NCBI GenBank assembly: GCA_032173965.1
Contig: CM063283.1
Coordinates: 86,510,243-86,574,242 of the forward strand
Direction of reading: 5' to 3'
DNA: 64,000 nucleotides
From: Sitta carolinensis
Lineage: Eukaryota; Chordata; Aves; Passeriformes; Sittidae
Positions 1-13,700 of this stretch are shown here, piece after piece. The notes beneath the pieces are model-generated. The model was not told the DNA's origin and made no database searches. It worked only from the letters and a program-made list of their open reading frames with translations. The first letter of the stretch is position 1; each line of letters begins with the position of its first letter. A program made the position numbers and the translations under genes.

Positions 1-202
1 TATGTTCATGGATGCTGATACCACACTGGAACCAACTGCCCAGAGGGGTTGTGGAGCCTCCCTCACTGGAGATATTTGAGAACTGACTGGACACAATCCT
101 GTGCCATGTGCTCTGGGATGGTTCTGCTTGATCAGGAGGTCAGACTAGATGTCCCACTGTGTTCCCTTCCAACCTGACCCATTCTGTGATTCTGTGTTTC
201 TG
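1..202 (+). repeat. CR1-type LINE fragment, 3' end
   Basis: The text reads like the avian CR1 3' terminal region: 'aggggttgtggagcctcc', 'ggagatatttgag', 'tggacacaatcctgtgc', then 'cttccaacctgaccc', ending in the characteristic short tandem tail 'attctgtgattctgtg'. It runs off the left window edge, so the 5' extent is unknown. Such 5'-truncated, sense-oriented copies are typical dead insertions and carry no usable open frame. Confidence 0.85.
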
Positions 203-3200
203 TTATACCCTGAGCTGCCTTCATCTGTTCCATGTAGGAGATTAAGGTGAAAATGAGATCTTTGGTGTGTATATACGCACCTAACCCTTTGGAACTCTTG
301 TCGTAATGTTATTTTTTAAAACAAATTTAGTAGTCTATTCAAAACTCTGCTAATCATCCCTTATTATTAGCTGCCTGACAGAAGATAACAATCTAACATA
401 AATTCCTGGATGAAATAGAACCATATTTCCTCCTAGCATCAGTGGGGAGAAGTCAAGGGAAAATAATTTTGGAAGATCTTTTGTCAGGTTTCTTGGAGAT
501 CATGAAGGCTCTTACCGCTCTTGTCATGGTCTTGTGTGCCATTACTGCCAGTTTTGAGAAGGCATCTCTTACACTGACACAATTCACACAGTGGAGGAGC
601 TCCATTACCTTCTCAACACACTTGAAAACACAGCTGGAGTGTCTGGTATCATGATAATGTCTCAATTTTCACAGGAATGAAACATTGTTTGTCAAATATC
701 CTTTAATCATGCATAGTTTCTAGAAGATGTTTAGGTAAAAGAAAACGCTAAGTATAGATTTCCAAAATGGAGACAACTCTGTTGTGAGGTTTAACAGGTA
801 GATGGCAAGGAACAAAGGAATAAGGCAAACATCTGTAGTGAACTTAGATCAGCTCTAGGAGGTCTCCTTTCTTTCAGACAACTAAAGAGAGATGTAAACG
901 TAGTTCATAAGCAAAAGCCATTCTCTGGTGCAAGCATTTACAGAAGAGGATTTCTCCTCTGCGGACGTGTGCCTTTACATTTCCAAATCTCAAATCTTTC
1001 ACAAAGTTCAGTTCTTCTTTATCAGTGTTTTCTAGTCACAGATAATTTTTAACATTCTCTGTCAGCACAGAAATGCCATCAGACATACTAGGCACATCCA
1101 TATTCTTGCCAAACATCTTACAGAAATGTTAATAACTTTTCTAATACTTAACTGAGGTATTAACCTTTCTCCTCAGCCATGTAGTTTTTCATATACTGTC
1201 ATCCATGTATTGTCTAACAAATTAAAGGTCAAATGTATTTTACTACATGTGACTATGGATAGTGCACATGGTTTGTTAATTGCTCTGGACCAACCCTACC
1301 CTCTATGAGAATCAGCACTATAAATTGAAATTGAATTTGCCATGGATGCCCCTCACCTCAGCTTGGAGAGACAGCATGACTGCATCTACCTGGTACACCT
1401 CATGAAGATGCACCCTGAAGCCTGTTGACACCATACAGAATTTGACTGCCCTGAGATTTTACAGAATAACAGAGGATTACACATAAGGAAGGCTGAAAGC
1501 TAAATGGCATTAACTCCTAAGTTGTTTAAATACCAGCAAAGCAGACGCACGTTGAATGACTCAACATCTGTATAAAGGAAGTATTTTTGCACAGAAAGGA
1601 ATCATGACACTGTCACTTTATAGATGATCCTCACTGCCCATGATGCAGTGGCAAAGGGGCACTAGGGAAATTAAGGATATGCATTCTCACACTAATGCCA
1701 GATGTTCTTATTGCTCTTATATCCTGAATTACTGACATTAGTCAGAGCTTGGAAAGGCCTGCTTTTTCTTTGCCAGTCCATGGAGAAAATGAAATAATAT
1801 TACTTTTATAGACTGTAGTTGTGATGATTTGCCTGATCATGTATACGTCAATGTATAAGTGGATTCACATGGTAGTTGGTTTGAGGTAATGGGTCATTTC
1901 AGTGATTTATACTGTGGGTTTTGTTCACTTTTGCACTTAATAAAATGATACTTCTCCTTCTCCACATCTGTGGCTTACATTTCAGCTGCAGCTAGACAGA
2001 AGCAATATCATGGAGTGTTATAAGGTTGCTTATAGAATCACTGACTTAAGTATTGGCAAAAGCAGATTTAATATAAAAGTGAAAGGGAGAAAAAATTCAT
2101 TGGCATGGTTCACTCTACTAGTTACAAGATGGCTAAAGCACAAAGACAAAAATCACACTAAAACCTAAAACAAATCAGTCTAAGCCCAAAGTCAACCTGA
2201 AAATTATCTATGAGGAGGCTGGAGGGAGAGTGGGGAGGGGGAAGAGTTAGGGTAGGAAAAGGTAAGGAAAAAGAGAATAAGAAAGACGTCCCATTTAGGC
2301 ACAAGGTTCAGAGCCACAGGTAAACTGAGCCAGTCTAAACCAACAGTTTAGGCCTAAATGTTTAACAGCACTTAATTGATAGCTTAAGTTAAACAATTTA
2401 ACAAAGGATTAATATAGAATTTGCCACAGCACAAGAGTGACTCATTCACAGGCCTAGCTTTTAAAGGTAGGTCTTTTAGGAGAGCAGCATTCATAGTACA
2501 TTTGCTACTACAGCATATTCACACCCAGACCTAGAGAATGCAGACCTAGAGAAGTATATATCAGGTATACCTGTGAAAAACACCCCTTGAACTCAGTGAA
2601 GTGCTCCCATCAGATGGTTTTGCATCTTCTCAATGGACAAAGGGTTGAGCCCTGAGCAGTGGAGTTTCAGCCCAGTCTCTCTTGTCGTCTGGTGATCCTC
2701 CAAGTATAGAAAAGTTGAGAGTTTACTGGCTCTGAGAGGGAGGATGCTGGCTGCTGCCTGCTGTGGTCCTAAATCTCTCAAAGTGTCCTACTTAGGACTG
2801 CTGTTTGTAGGGTTGCAGGAGGGTGGCCTTTAGTCATGGAAATTTTCCATCCTAACCACTATTCGAGTTAGAAACTTGCTTCAAGAGAGCTCAGTCCAGG
2901 TGCTGTTCAAGGCTGAGGCCTATTGAACATTTCTCAGCTCATAGTGTGACCTGAGGGGTGGAGGGGGAGAGATGCGAGTTAAGTGTCAAAAGTCAAGCTT
3001 AGGGTATGAAGAAGAAATACAAGAAAAGCAAACCTGGTTAGACCACAAACAACGAATGTCTCATTTGTAATTTAGGAAGATTAAAACAAAGCCGATTCCA
3101 AAAAAGCTATTGAAATATGCAATTTCCCTGAGGAGAGCACAGATGGAGACAGCTGTTGCAAGCCACCGGTCTCGAAATTTCTTTTCTCTCTTGCTATGTA

Positions 3201-6200
3201 CTATAACATAGTAACTGGCTATGAGAACATGGTATGTGTCTGCGTTTTTTTAGTGCTGCTCGTTGACCGTTTTCTACCAGATACAATACAGGCTGGAAGT
3301 AAACAGTAACAAAAACTGGTCTTGTCTATTGATAATTGTACAACAAATGTAGGAAGAATTAGGACTATTGTATGTAGTATCATTGCTGCAGGGTTGTACT
3401 GTATAAGGGCTGACAACTGCATAAGGTTTGTCAGTTTAAGGGTTTTTTCCCTACTGTAAGTACTTCTGTTCCTTCATGACCATCTGCATTCTTTCGAGAC
3501 ATTGGAGAGGTAGAACTTGTGAAACAGGAGTAAATTCCCCCTCCTAAGCAGCTGTGTCACTCTGAATCCAAGCATAAAGACAAATCCTACCAATTCCACC
3601 TCTCTCCAGATTGTTATGAAAACAGGAGATTTGCAGAAGGGCTGGGCAGAGGGAATCTTAAGATTTGCTGGTTCTGTTGCAGAGCAACTGATGATGCCTG
3701 CAGAAGCAAGTTGTTACCAGGGTGTTTACTGAACTGGAAGTTAAACATAGCAGTTGCAGTCAGCAGTCACAAACAAGGAGAGCTCCAACAAGGATGTTCC
3801 AACAGATTCTGGGTACACAACTCCTGTGTGTGCAGGCTAGGTTAGTGTTCACTGGACATCTTAGACCTTAAGGGAGTACATAGTTGATTTATGCAAAATG
3901 GTCCAGAATTTTATGTGTCACATCCAGATTGATTCCTCAGGTAATTAAAAATGGTTAGAAAATAGAGATTAACAGTTATGAAGATAGATATGTGAATCTG
4001 GCCTGGGAGGTTATTCTAGAACTGTGATTATATATTGAAGTTGCCTTTCTCTATCTTGATTTTTCAGAGAAAGTAAAAAACTTTGTTTTCTTTTTAGAGA
4101 CAACTATGGTTTGGCTTGCAGACTTTAAGAATGTTTGAAATGTTGCCTTTCCTAATGAGATGCTTGTGATATGCTTGAAAAGCATTCAGTATTTTGAAAA
4201 GAAAATGTGATTGCAGTTTTGGGAAATAATTTTCTGAACTAGAATTAGATGGGGTGTCTGGGTGAAGCAGCAGTTTCTGAGCTTTCTTATCCACAAGATA
4301 AGATACTTACCAGCTGTAAGTATCCATAACTTACAGCTTCCTCTAGTTCAGCAATCCAAATTTTCTGAATTTCAGCAAAAGCAGCTGCAAATAGGCCACA
4401 ATAGTATTTTTTTGTTTGTTTTGTCAGCTAAATAAATAAAAAAAGTCATCACAGGGTTTTGTCTCATTGTTTGATCTCCCATCTGGCCTCTATGGGCAAG
4501 AAATAGTGTGTACATCAGCAAGAGAGTTCAGTGTAATTGATTTGTTGCTTGTAACCTATCAAATGCAAAAATAATACAGTTCAATACATTGATGCCTTCA
4601 GGTATTTCTGAAAGATAATCAAATGGTTATGGTTTATTGCTCTATTGCTTTCAACCACTACCATAACTAAGCCAATTCTGTGGTGTGCTGGAGATCTCAT
4701 TCTACTATATGTCTACAAAACTCTTTTCTATTAATTGCAGGAAAATTTTAGCTGTTTTAGGAGTTTTGACTATGGTGAAGGAATGCTGTTCCATAAGAGG
4801 TTACAAAACTACTCGTAATTCTGTACAAATTTGGCTTTTTAGAAACAGATGGGCAAATTCAGAAGTGACTGTCTAGTCTTGAAGAGCTGGAAGTATATAC
4901 TAGGAATTATCTGATCACTAGCAAAAGATCTCTTGAGCACTTCATTATGATACCTCATTTATGGATTCAGATTTTCTGGAGACTTGAAAGTAAATATTTA
5001 GCTCGCAGTTGTGATAGTGATATCTCTATTTTGTATATTGGCTTGATAAGCAGTACATTAAGCATATTTATGTAATACATAAGGAAGATGCTGCCTTTAT
5101 GGACTAGCAACAAAAATTCATCTACAAGGAAAGAACTCATACAATGGAAATGAAAACTTGTGACAATCTCAGGAGTGTCTCCAGCTTCCAGCATGATGAA
5201 TGAAAGACAAATACCAATGAATTGCTTCCAGTGAAACAAGACGTTGAGACCTGTGAGGCAGAGCCATGGGGAAAAGGGATGAAAAGGGATCCTAGAAGAG
5301 TTTAATTGCCTAGGTTCTTAAAATGACCAGGGAAAGGAGTAGGAGCATTGTCACCAAATGCAGACAGGAAAAGAAAAGCACTAGAAAGAAGAGCTGTTCA
5401 AGCTGAGGAATGATATGCATACAAGGATGTGTCCTTGAATTAATGCATAATGGGCATTAAAGCCATTATAAAAGTAAAGTCTACTGTGAGAGTAAAGGAG
5501 AAACTACTCTGACCTACTTTTAGGCTGGAGTACAGTAAGTTTCTGAAAGAAAACCAGAAATTCATCAGTGGTCATCCCTGTCAGGTTTATGTTTCTTGGC
5601 TTGCAGTAAGCAGGCTTGGCTATCAAGGAAGGCAAGAAGGAATTGTCATGGAATTTGAGGTGCTAGACAATCTTTTCTAATTAACTGCTAAGAATTGTGA
5701 GAGTTAAAAGTTTCAAAAGGTTTGCATGGTGAGAATTTGCTTTGCTCTTTCTCTGTTGGCATGTTGGCATTCAGTTATCAGTATATTCAAAGTACCTCTG
5801 TGACTCTAGACATGTTAGTCCCTGATTCCCAAGGCAGAATTCACTGTAGTACAGCAAATTGATGGTAGGACCGCCATGTTCCTTTATTTCATAGAGAATC
5901 ACCCACAAACTCCAGAAGCCACCTGTGACTGTATGTCATTCATTGAATGCATAAACTAGTACAAAATGGACAGAGGTTCATGTTTAGATATTGCTCAGAC
6001 ACCTCCTGCAACAGCAGAACCAGCACCACTGACTCAGTGTAGAAGATAATCAGGGTGTGGAAGGTAGCTGGGGACATAAATGGTAAGAGAACTCGAGTCT
6101 TTCTGTGAATATTATTCTGTATTGGAATAATCTTGTAGATTTCAGATATTACAGATTTTTGTGAACTGTCTAAAAGCAGCATATGGAAAAAGAAATAAAG

Positions 6201-7013
6201 GAAACATTGCCCTTCTTAAGTGAAGCAAACCAAAAAATCCAACACATTTTTGCACACAATGCAAACAGAAGATTTTAGAACCCAAGAGGCTTTGATCTCT
6301 TACTAGGAGGTGTTTCCCCCGTTCTTTTTACAAGAAAGTGACACAGAAATTTTCAATTTAATGCAACTAAACTGAGAAAGGAAGGGATGATGACAGCGAG
6401 GTGGAGGAAATTCCTGTAAAGGAAACAGACTCAACACAGTGCACAGCTAGAACTAACCACAATTCTTATTATGTTGTGTAGGATGTGCAAGTAAGATTTG
6501 AGATACTTTTTTTTTTTTTTTATGTGTTTTAGCTTCAAATTTTAGCCCTCCCTATCCTGTCTGCTTGAAGGTGAGTTCATTTTATTGCCTTTGAATATGC
6601 ATTTTAAAATAAAATGGCTTTAACTGCTTTAACAAACAGTAATGTTTGCCTGACCAAGTAAGAAGGCTTCATTAAATATCCTTTTCCCTTTTGTAGACAT
6701 GATAAAGCTTTTTTCAACTCCTGTGTGGCTATTACTAATCTTAGTCCTAGATTCAGATTATGCTTGGAATCAATATTTTCCATTGATATAAGTTTAATAC
6801 AAGACATAGGAATTGATAGCTTTGATGGTGATTTTCATCAGAATCAGAATTGTATGATGGCATGATTGTGGTATACCACTCTTTACTAGACTTCAGAGAT
6901 ATCATGAAACTTGGCACAGCTCTCAAGAAACTGATTTTGATTTTTTTGGCTTGTATTTTATGTAAAAAGCTGAAGAGGGAGAAGCTGAAAGGAGACTTCA
7001 TCACAATGTACAA
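203..7013. other. Intergenic DNA, no gene recognised
   Basis: AT-rich sequence with only short open frames, many of them overlapping on opposite strands, none with a recognisable domain or splice pattern. I looked for the 3' exons of IL18R1, which lies upstream of IL18RAP in other tetrapods, and saw no TIR box motifs (F/YDAF, RD..PG, FW). Non-coding 5' exons of IL18RAP could lie here or nearer the gene but cannot be placed without transcript data. Confidence 0.6.
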
Positions 7014-7256
7014 CTGGTCTCTTTACTGTGGTGCCCAGTGACAGGACCCAAGGGAATGGCCTGAAATTGTGTCACAGGAGGTTTGGGCATGATCTTAAAA
7101 AAAGGTTCTTCACCCAGAGGGTGACTGGGCACTGAAATGGGCTCCCCAGGAAAGTGGTCACAGCACCAAGCCTGACAGAGCTCAAAAAGGCCTGGGAGTT
7201 GGACTCAACGATCTTTATAGATCCATGCCAGGTCAGCTTATTCTGTGATACTGTGA
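7014..7256 (+). repeat. CR1-type LINE fragment
   Basis: Contains the CR1 landmarks 'gtgcccagtgacaggaccc', 'ggttcttcacccagagggtg', 'gctccccaggaaagtggtc' and a terminal 'ttctgtgatactgtga'. It is sense-oriented, 5' truncated and diverged. An antisense 86-codon open frame crossing it is a by-product. Confidence 0.85.
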
Positions 7257-8328
7257 AAACTCTATGAAATAGAAATTTACTCTTTTCTTGTAAGAGTCCT
7301 TTGGGAGTTGAAACATAGGCAATATAATACAATTCCTATTTTTCACTTGTATTTACTTAGCACAGGAAATTATGTGAAGACCACATTAAATTCCCTTGTA
7401 TATAAGATATTTTCTAATTAAGTGGCACCCTAAATCCCTAGACTAAGGATATGATAATATGGCTGTGTACACGGCAGGAGAAGGTGGAGAGACTTTTGAT
7501 AATAAGCTGCCTGGAGTAGAGTCCTTTCTTTCTCTGGCTGATACTGATAAAGAGAAAGGAGTCCTTGAGTAAACAGAGTCACCAAATCACCTGAGTCCAC
7601 CTGCAGTGCAAATACACCTGAATGGTGTTTGCTGTCTGCTTCTGCCATGAATTTCCCTCTTCCCATCAAACACACTTGCAAGATGACAATTTTTAATTTC
7701 ATGTCCCACCATAATTTTTGAACACTATAAAAATGCAAAGATTACAGTATTTTCTAATAAAAATGTTCTCAGTTAGAAAAAAAACAAACAAAAACAACAA
7801 AACAACTGAAATAAACCCCCAAACCACCACCACCAACAAAAAACCCCAAGCCAACAAAAAATGCAAAACCAACACCAGTGTATTTTCCTATGCCTAGCTA
7901 AAGACAACAGAAAAATTAAAAAGATTGTTAACCAAAGCTGTAACATTCACCAGTCAACCTTCCCTTTGGCACTTTCCCATTTGTGATGACCTTTAGGAGC
8001 TTAAAGAGGGTGACATTAGTACGGCAGCAAACTGCAGAACAAAGAGACTGCAAACCACTGGCATTATTAAATGCTTTGTGGACAGTCACTTCATGTAGTT
8101 TCACTACATGTTGCCTGTATGTCCCCAGTCGCACAGAAATGGGAAGCTGGGAAGTAAGTGCTTCCACTGCTTACCTTGTGCCAGGTCAGGCACTCTTCAA
8201 ATAGCTTCTGGTGGCTTAACAGCTTAATGAGTCACCAGGAAGGACCAGAACTGTCACAGGAGAGAGACTGGACCATTTGTTTGCCTGATGTCAAGGGACA
8301 GTGCAGTGCAGAGGACAGAGAAGTAGAT
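7257..8328. other. Intergenic DNA with an A/C-rich low-complexity patch
   Basis: Gene-free spacer between two CR1 copies. Positions about 7,776-7,880 are low-complexity A/C-rich DNA (runs such as 'aaacaaacaaaaacaacaaaac' broken by 'ccaccaccacc'). No coding signal was recognised. Confidence 0.6.
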
Positions 8329-8635
8329 CATAAAATCATAAAATAAGCTGAGTTGGAAGGGACCCTTCAGAATAATCGAGTCCAATTCCTGGCCCTACAC
8401 AGAGGATCCCACCATGTGCCTGAGAGTGTTGTCTGAACGCTTCTTGAACTCTGTCAGCCTTGGTGCTGTGAGCACTTCCCTGGGGAGCCTGTTCCAGTGT
8501 CCAACCACCCTCTGGGTAAAAAGAACAATTTCCTGATACCCAGCCTGAACTTCTCCTGACACAGCTTCATGCTGTCTCCTTGAGTCATGTCACTGGTCAT
8601 GAGAATGAAGAGATCAGTGCTTGCTCCTCTGCCTT
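8329..8635 (-). repeat. CR1-type LINE fragment
   Basis: Antisense CR1. The plus strand starts with 'cataaaatcataaaataag' (a degenerated reverse tail) followed by 'gagttggaagggaccc', 'gagcctgttccagtgtcc' and 'ccctctgggtaaaaagaac', and ends near 'tcactggtcatgagaatgaag'. It is 5' truncated. Confidence 0.85.
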
Positions 8636-10594
8636 TGACAACAGCAACACCTGCTCACCTGCTCAACGGACTGCAGTGCTGACCACACAAAAGGCTCTTG
8701 GGTCTTCATTGTTACTGGCACCAGCATCCAACGTGGCCTGTTGGATGACATAACTCAAAACACCATTCTCAGTTTTACACAGAATCAACATGGCTAGAGA
8801 TGCAGCTTCAATGAATGCCTTGAGCAACATCTTCACAGGTGTCATGAACCCAGATTTGAAAGTTAGAATCTGTTGATCTTTTTGCAGTGGATAAAAAAGT
8901 TGGATAAAATTATGGAGGACTTTTCCCCAGTGCTAGTAGCAAACTTACTTTGTTCAGACATACATAGAAGCTTGGAGCTTCAGGATGATTTTAAAATATA
9001 TGTGGGGTGATGGCAGTTGGTAGCCAACCTGCAACAAAGCACCAGGATGGGGTCAGACAAATGAGTTAACTTACTTCCTGTGACTCTGAAGATAAAAATA
9101 GATCATTCCATCCACTTGCAAGGAATAGAGACATTCTGAAGAGAATGGTGACTAAAAGTGCTCCTCTCTAAACAAAACAGGTGCTTAGAAAAGTGCCGTG
9201 TGGGAGTTCTCATCACCTCTCTCTCTAGCTCAGTGTGCACGGATGCTCTGTTGATGCTAACCAGTATGAGTAGTGTCTGATTTGCATGAGGTGCCAACAG
9301 ACAAGGGACTAGCCTTTGCTCAACCTCGCTGCTTTTCTCTTGTGCTGACTCAGTGCCTCTCTGACAGCTTTGCAGATGCAGAGTCACTCTGTGGCCAAAG
9401 GAAAGAAAAAAACCCTCAAGAGCTCTGTTGCACAACACACAGCTGTGCAAATTGAACAGCAGCAAAGTACATGCCCTTTACTCCTAAGCCAGGCAGTCCA
9501 GACGTGTCTGTCACAGGTGTAGGAGATGTCCTTACTAAGTGCCCAGATAAAGGCATGGCTGTTGAATATGCACACTGGGCAGCCTGTGGCTGAGAAGGCT
9601 ATAAGATGCAGATCAGACTTCTTAGTAGAAGAGGGAAAACATAACAGCATGGTTTGGGGTTTCACCTTGTACAGGGTACTGTTAAATAGGGGTCTGGATG
9701 CATCTGAGTTCTTTGTGAGCCTGCTCCAAATCCTCTGGATGTTCCCAGTCTCAGTTTACAGGGGGCAGCCCACAGAGCTGGTCCCTTATGGTGAGCAGGG
9801 CTCAGCTGTGGTTGTTCAAGCACTGCAGCACAGCAACGTAGTGCAAAACTGAGGCCTGATACTGCACACCCAGGTACACCACAGAGGAGGGGAATGGGCT
9901 TTAGGTTGCTTTTCTGGCCCTAGTAGATATCCCAAGTATGCCCATTTTGGCTAGTAACAAAGCCCACTAGGAGCATGTCTCTTGGGTGAAAGAGGGAACC
10001 ATGTGCCCACACAGGACATGCTTTGAGGACTTTACTTTTGCATAGTTCTCCAGTCTCATGGGCTCAATACTGTTTGCAGCTGTAGCACATCTTCAGATTT
10101 GGTTTAATCCCAAAGGAATCCAACCAATTCACTCTGGGCCTGTTGACCTTCAAGCTACAACAGCACTCTATGGATTTTTAATTCCATTTATGCCTGTCTC
10201 AGTCTCTTGATGATAGGCATCATTAGCTGAAGGCAGATGGTATTTGGTATCTTACCTCTTGTCTTAGAGAACTTGCTCCTGTCAGAGGAAGGATCTGCAT
10301 TTCTACTCCAGAGGCGAAATTCTGCATTGCTGTAGGTATGACTTGGAAATGCATCGGCAAGCAATTCTATGCAAGGTGTGTTTAGAGACACTGTTTTATA
10401 TTCTTGAGTATTATCCATTCTGCATTTCTGTGAAATAGTGTGAGCACGAAAAGTACTGGAAACCCCATTTTTAAAAAATGCCATATGCAGGAAATAGCAT
10501 TTGCAAAGTTTTATAGACGTACACAATTAAATATTCAATTATCTATGTTATTGGACTTTTATTTACAACCCCCCTATGTTTTCCTCTTTTGCAG
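8636..10594. other. Upstream flank of IL18RAP, no coding gene
   Basis: Open frames here (the longest is 120 codons, minus strand 9,103-9,465) show no domain, overlap on both strands and lack splice context. The first coding exon of IL18RAP is preceded by a good acceptor at 10,593-10,594, so the promoter and at least one non-coding exon must lie upstream, here or further out. I cannot place them from sequence alone. Confidence 0.5.
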
Positions 10595-10726
10595 AAAGCA
10601 AAATGATTCTTAAAGAAAATGTCTCAGAATATCAGACAAAATTGATAAAGAAAATAATGCTCACTTTGTGCTGGATACTAACATTGTTTGTCAGTGGGGT
10701 AGAAGTTAGAGAGATTATCTTGCCAG
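10595..10726 (+). CDS. IL18RAP: IL18RAP coding exon 1 (5' UTR end + signal peptide)
   Basis: The acceptor 'cctcttttgcag' precedes 10,595 and the donor 'cag|gtaag' follows 10,726. The preferred start is the ATG at 10,657, giving a hydrophobic leader ([14 protein letters not shown]) that resembles the start of mammalian IL18RAP. An in-frame ATG at 10,603 would add 18 polar/charged residues. Ends in phase 1. Confidence 0.88.
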
Positions 10727-13700
10727 GTAAGAATCTGCTCCAGTGATGTTTGGTGTTCGTGGTGCTTTCTGGAAACTTAGAAAAGGAGATCTTAATTTTT
10801 CCTTGCTTTTGTGAGTTTTTCCTGCACATGTCCACCCTTGTGACAGACAAACAGCCTTTATGCAAGCTTCTGAAATATTGGTAATACAATCTACCCTAAA
10901 TTTGACTCAAAATTCAGTTCCCCAATGAAAAAAATAAATGTGAAGGAGAATCTCTGAGGCCCAAATGGAACAAATTAATTGCTTCTGTGACTTAGGTTTC
11001 CAGCATCCAGCCTAGTGAGGCAGGGACTGGGGAGAAGGAAGACAAAAGCAGAAAGACTGATTTATCAAAGTCTTCCACACAAACAATATATCTGGAGGAA
11101 CTTGATCCAATTGAGTGTGAGAGAGAAAATGGAACTGTAAAGAGTTTCCCAAGTGGGCAACAGATTTCATGACCTCCTTTCTTCTGTGGTGAAATCCTGC
11201 CATACTCTCAAAGGTCACAACAGCCTGACTGGCAGGAGGACATTAGGATGGCTGACCACACCTTTCAGAATAATAAAAATAAACCGTATACTTTTAGAGA
11301 CAGTTACTGAAACATAGGAAGATAAATATTTATAAGCACCGAGAAAATAATGGTTGTCAATCTTACCTTAAATAGGGCATGTGGTGGGCAGGTTCTGCGT
11401 CCTCAGGCTTATGTCAGACCCTTCTCCATTAATACAAGGAGATGGAGAAGTGCTGCATCTGCTTTTCTGAAGAGCTGAGGTTAGCACTCATGCAAAAGTC
11501 TACACATCACAAAAACTCCTCACATTAAGCTTTTGAAAAAAGGCCTAATAAACCTTTGGAAACCTTTGAATAAATTTTCAAGAACACTGGCAAATTACAT
11601 ATTTAATAAAACTTATTTTTTATTGGTCCATCTTCTGATCACATAAAGAAATAAAGGTAAGGTTCTATTTTTGTAGTGTTCCAAATTTTTATTTTTAATT
11701 TTTTCACCATGATTCTTTCAGATGGTATTGATATCTTACTGTCTTGCTTTTCAGGATGTTCTCGTGTTGAACCACAAATATGGTATCGGGCAATTAATGG
11801 TGAGGAGTTTGTTCTACAATGTGCTTTACCAGATAGAGATGCTACCAGCATTTATAACAACTCACATCTAAATCAGCATAAGGTGAAATGGTTCTGGCAT
11901 CAAAAAGATAAAGAGACACTGAAGGCTATCAAGGAAAGCTCAAATCTGGCTTTCCAAGGGGATGCACTTTGGTTTAAACCAATAAGGGACACTGCTTCTG
12001 GACTGTACATCTGTAGGATAAGGTAAGTAATGGAGCAAAAGAGTAAGCAGTGCAGTAAGGGAGCAAAAGGTTTCTATTTCTAGAGGATAATTATTGGTTT
12101 GGTTTGTGTATTAAATGTTTGTGTGGGTTTTTTTGTTTGTTAGGGGTTTTTTTTTGTTTGTTTTTTTTTTTTAATTTTATTTTTACATCACTCAGGGGAA
12201 AAATCCCATGTCTCAAAATTGTTTTGGATGTCCAGACAAAGAAGGGAGCAAAATGTTCAGGTTATGACACAAATATGCTATATCTGCTTGCTGGCAGTGG
12301 GAATTCAATAACCTGTCCTGGGACAAAATGTTACAGCCACATAAAAAAGCCAAATGTGAAATGGTACAAGGTAAGAGTCAGTCTACTGAGTATTGATAAC
12401 AGCTGAGTGAAGGTGGAGCTTCAGATCTAGTTAATGTCTATGAGCCGTAGTTCTCGAACTCTTCTTCGACAGGCAATGCAGCCTGAGAAATTCAACCCAA
12501 AAGTAGAATCCTGAACTGACCTATATCACGTATTTAAGTAGAAGTTTTGAAGAAATTTTCCACACCCAAAATATTATTATATGAAACAGAAGACAAGAAA
12601 TGTTTTCGCTTCAGCTAAGAAATTGAAGCAATTGAGAATTAAAATAGGTTTTTTACAAAACTGACATGATTGAAATGTAGCATTTAAAGTTTTGTTTTGA
12701 CGTTTCAAATTTTGAAAATGTCCAAAATACAAAAAAGCCCCTGGCTTTGTTAGACATAAAATTATGTTAAGAATAATGTTTCAAATTGTTCTTTCCAAGA
12801 CTCCTGTTTTTACTGAAACACTATTCCACAGCACCACTACTGCCTCAGTGTTTGTAAGGATGGTAATATAGCATCCAGACCTGTATAAATGAGCAGAGGA
12901 AAATGACTAAAATTTCCAATTGTGCATTTCCTGCCTGGTGTTATTTACATTCTTTTATTCTATCAAGTAGAATTATGATCTATCAAAATTACTTTGCATT
13001 GGCTTTAAAATTTCAAAAGAAGTTTATCTTTACCTACATCTTGATGTGAAACCCACTGAAGTTAAGGAGCTTTTTCACATTTGTGTTACTGGATTTTTAA
13101 GGAACTTGATTAAAGGAAAATTCTTGCTGGTCTCGCTGGAAAATGGATATATTAAGCTGAAAAACAGGGGTACTTTTCAAAAATAGACCATTTTCATGCT
13201 TCTAAAAGTACTGACAGTGTTCTCAACCTCAGAAAATTCAAACTCATGGTTTGCTTCTCATAAAATAACTTGAAAATATTTTCAAAATTATTTCTTTATA
13301 AAATAAAAAATACCTATTCCATTGCTCTTTATTAATAGGAGTTTAATTTAGATTAGCTTTATAGTTTCAAACTTTGTATGTTTTCATATTTTTGCATCAA
13401 CCATAAGTTTTAAATAATTTTTACAAAGTCGAGGCTATTCACATAATTTTTTAGTATAACTGAAAAATGTCCTCTGACTCGTAATACATCCCTTTTTGGG
13501 TTTCAGTGGAAAGACTTTGGTTTAGCTCTACTGCCATGAAAATCCTGTCCAAGTATATTAAAATATAATTTAATACCAGCAACAACAGCAAGAAAAAAAA
13601 ACCCAAAATTTTAATTCTTTGATATTCTTTTCTTTTCATTAGGATGGTCACCAGATAAAATATAGGAAAAGCAGACCAAGCCTAAAGCTTAAGCAGAATG

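Noticed and set aside
442..665. Overlapping 70-codon open frames on both strands
   Set aside because: They mirror each other, have no domain, no splice context and no recognisable homology.
9103..9465. 120-codon minus-strand open frame upstream of IL18RAP
   Set aside because: No signal peptide, domain or family resemblance; other open frames overlap it on both strands, as expected by chance.
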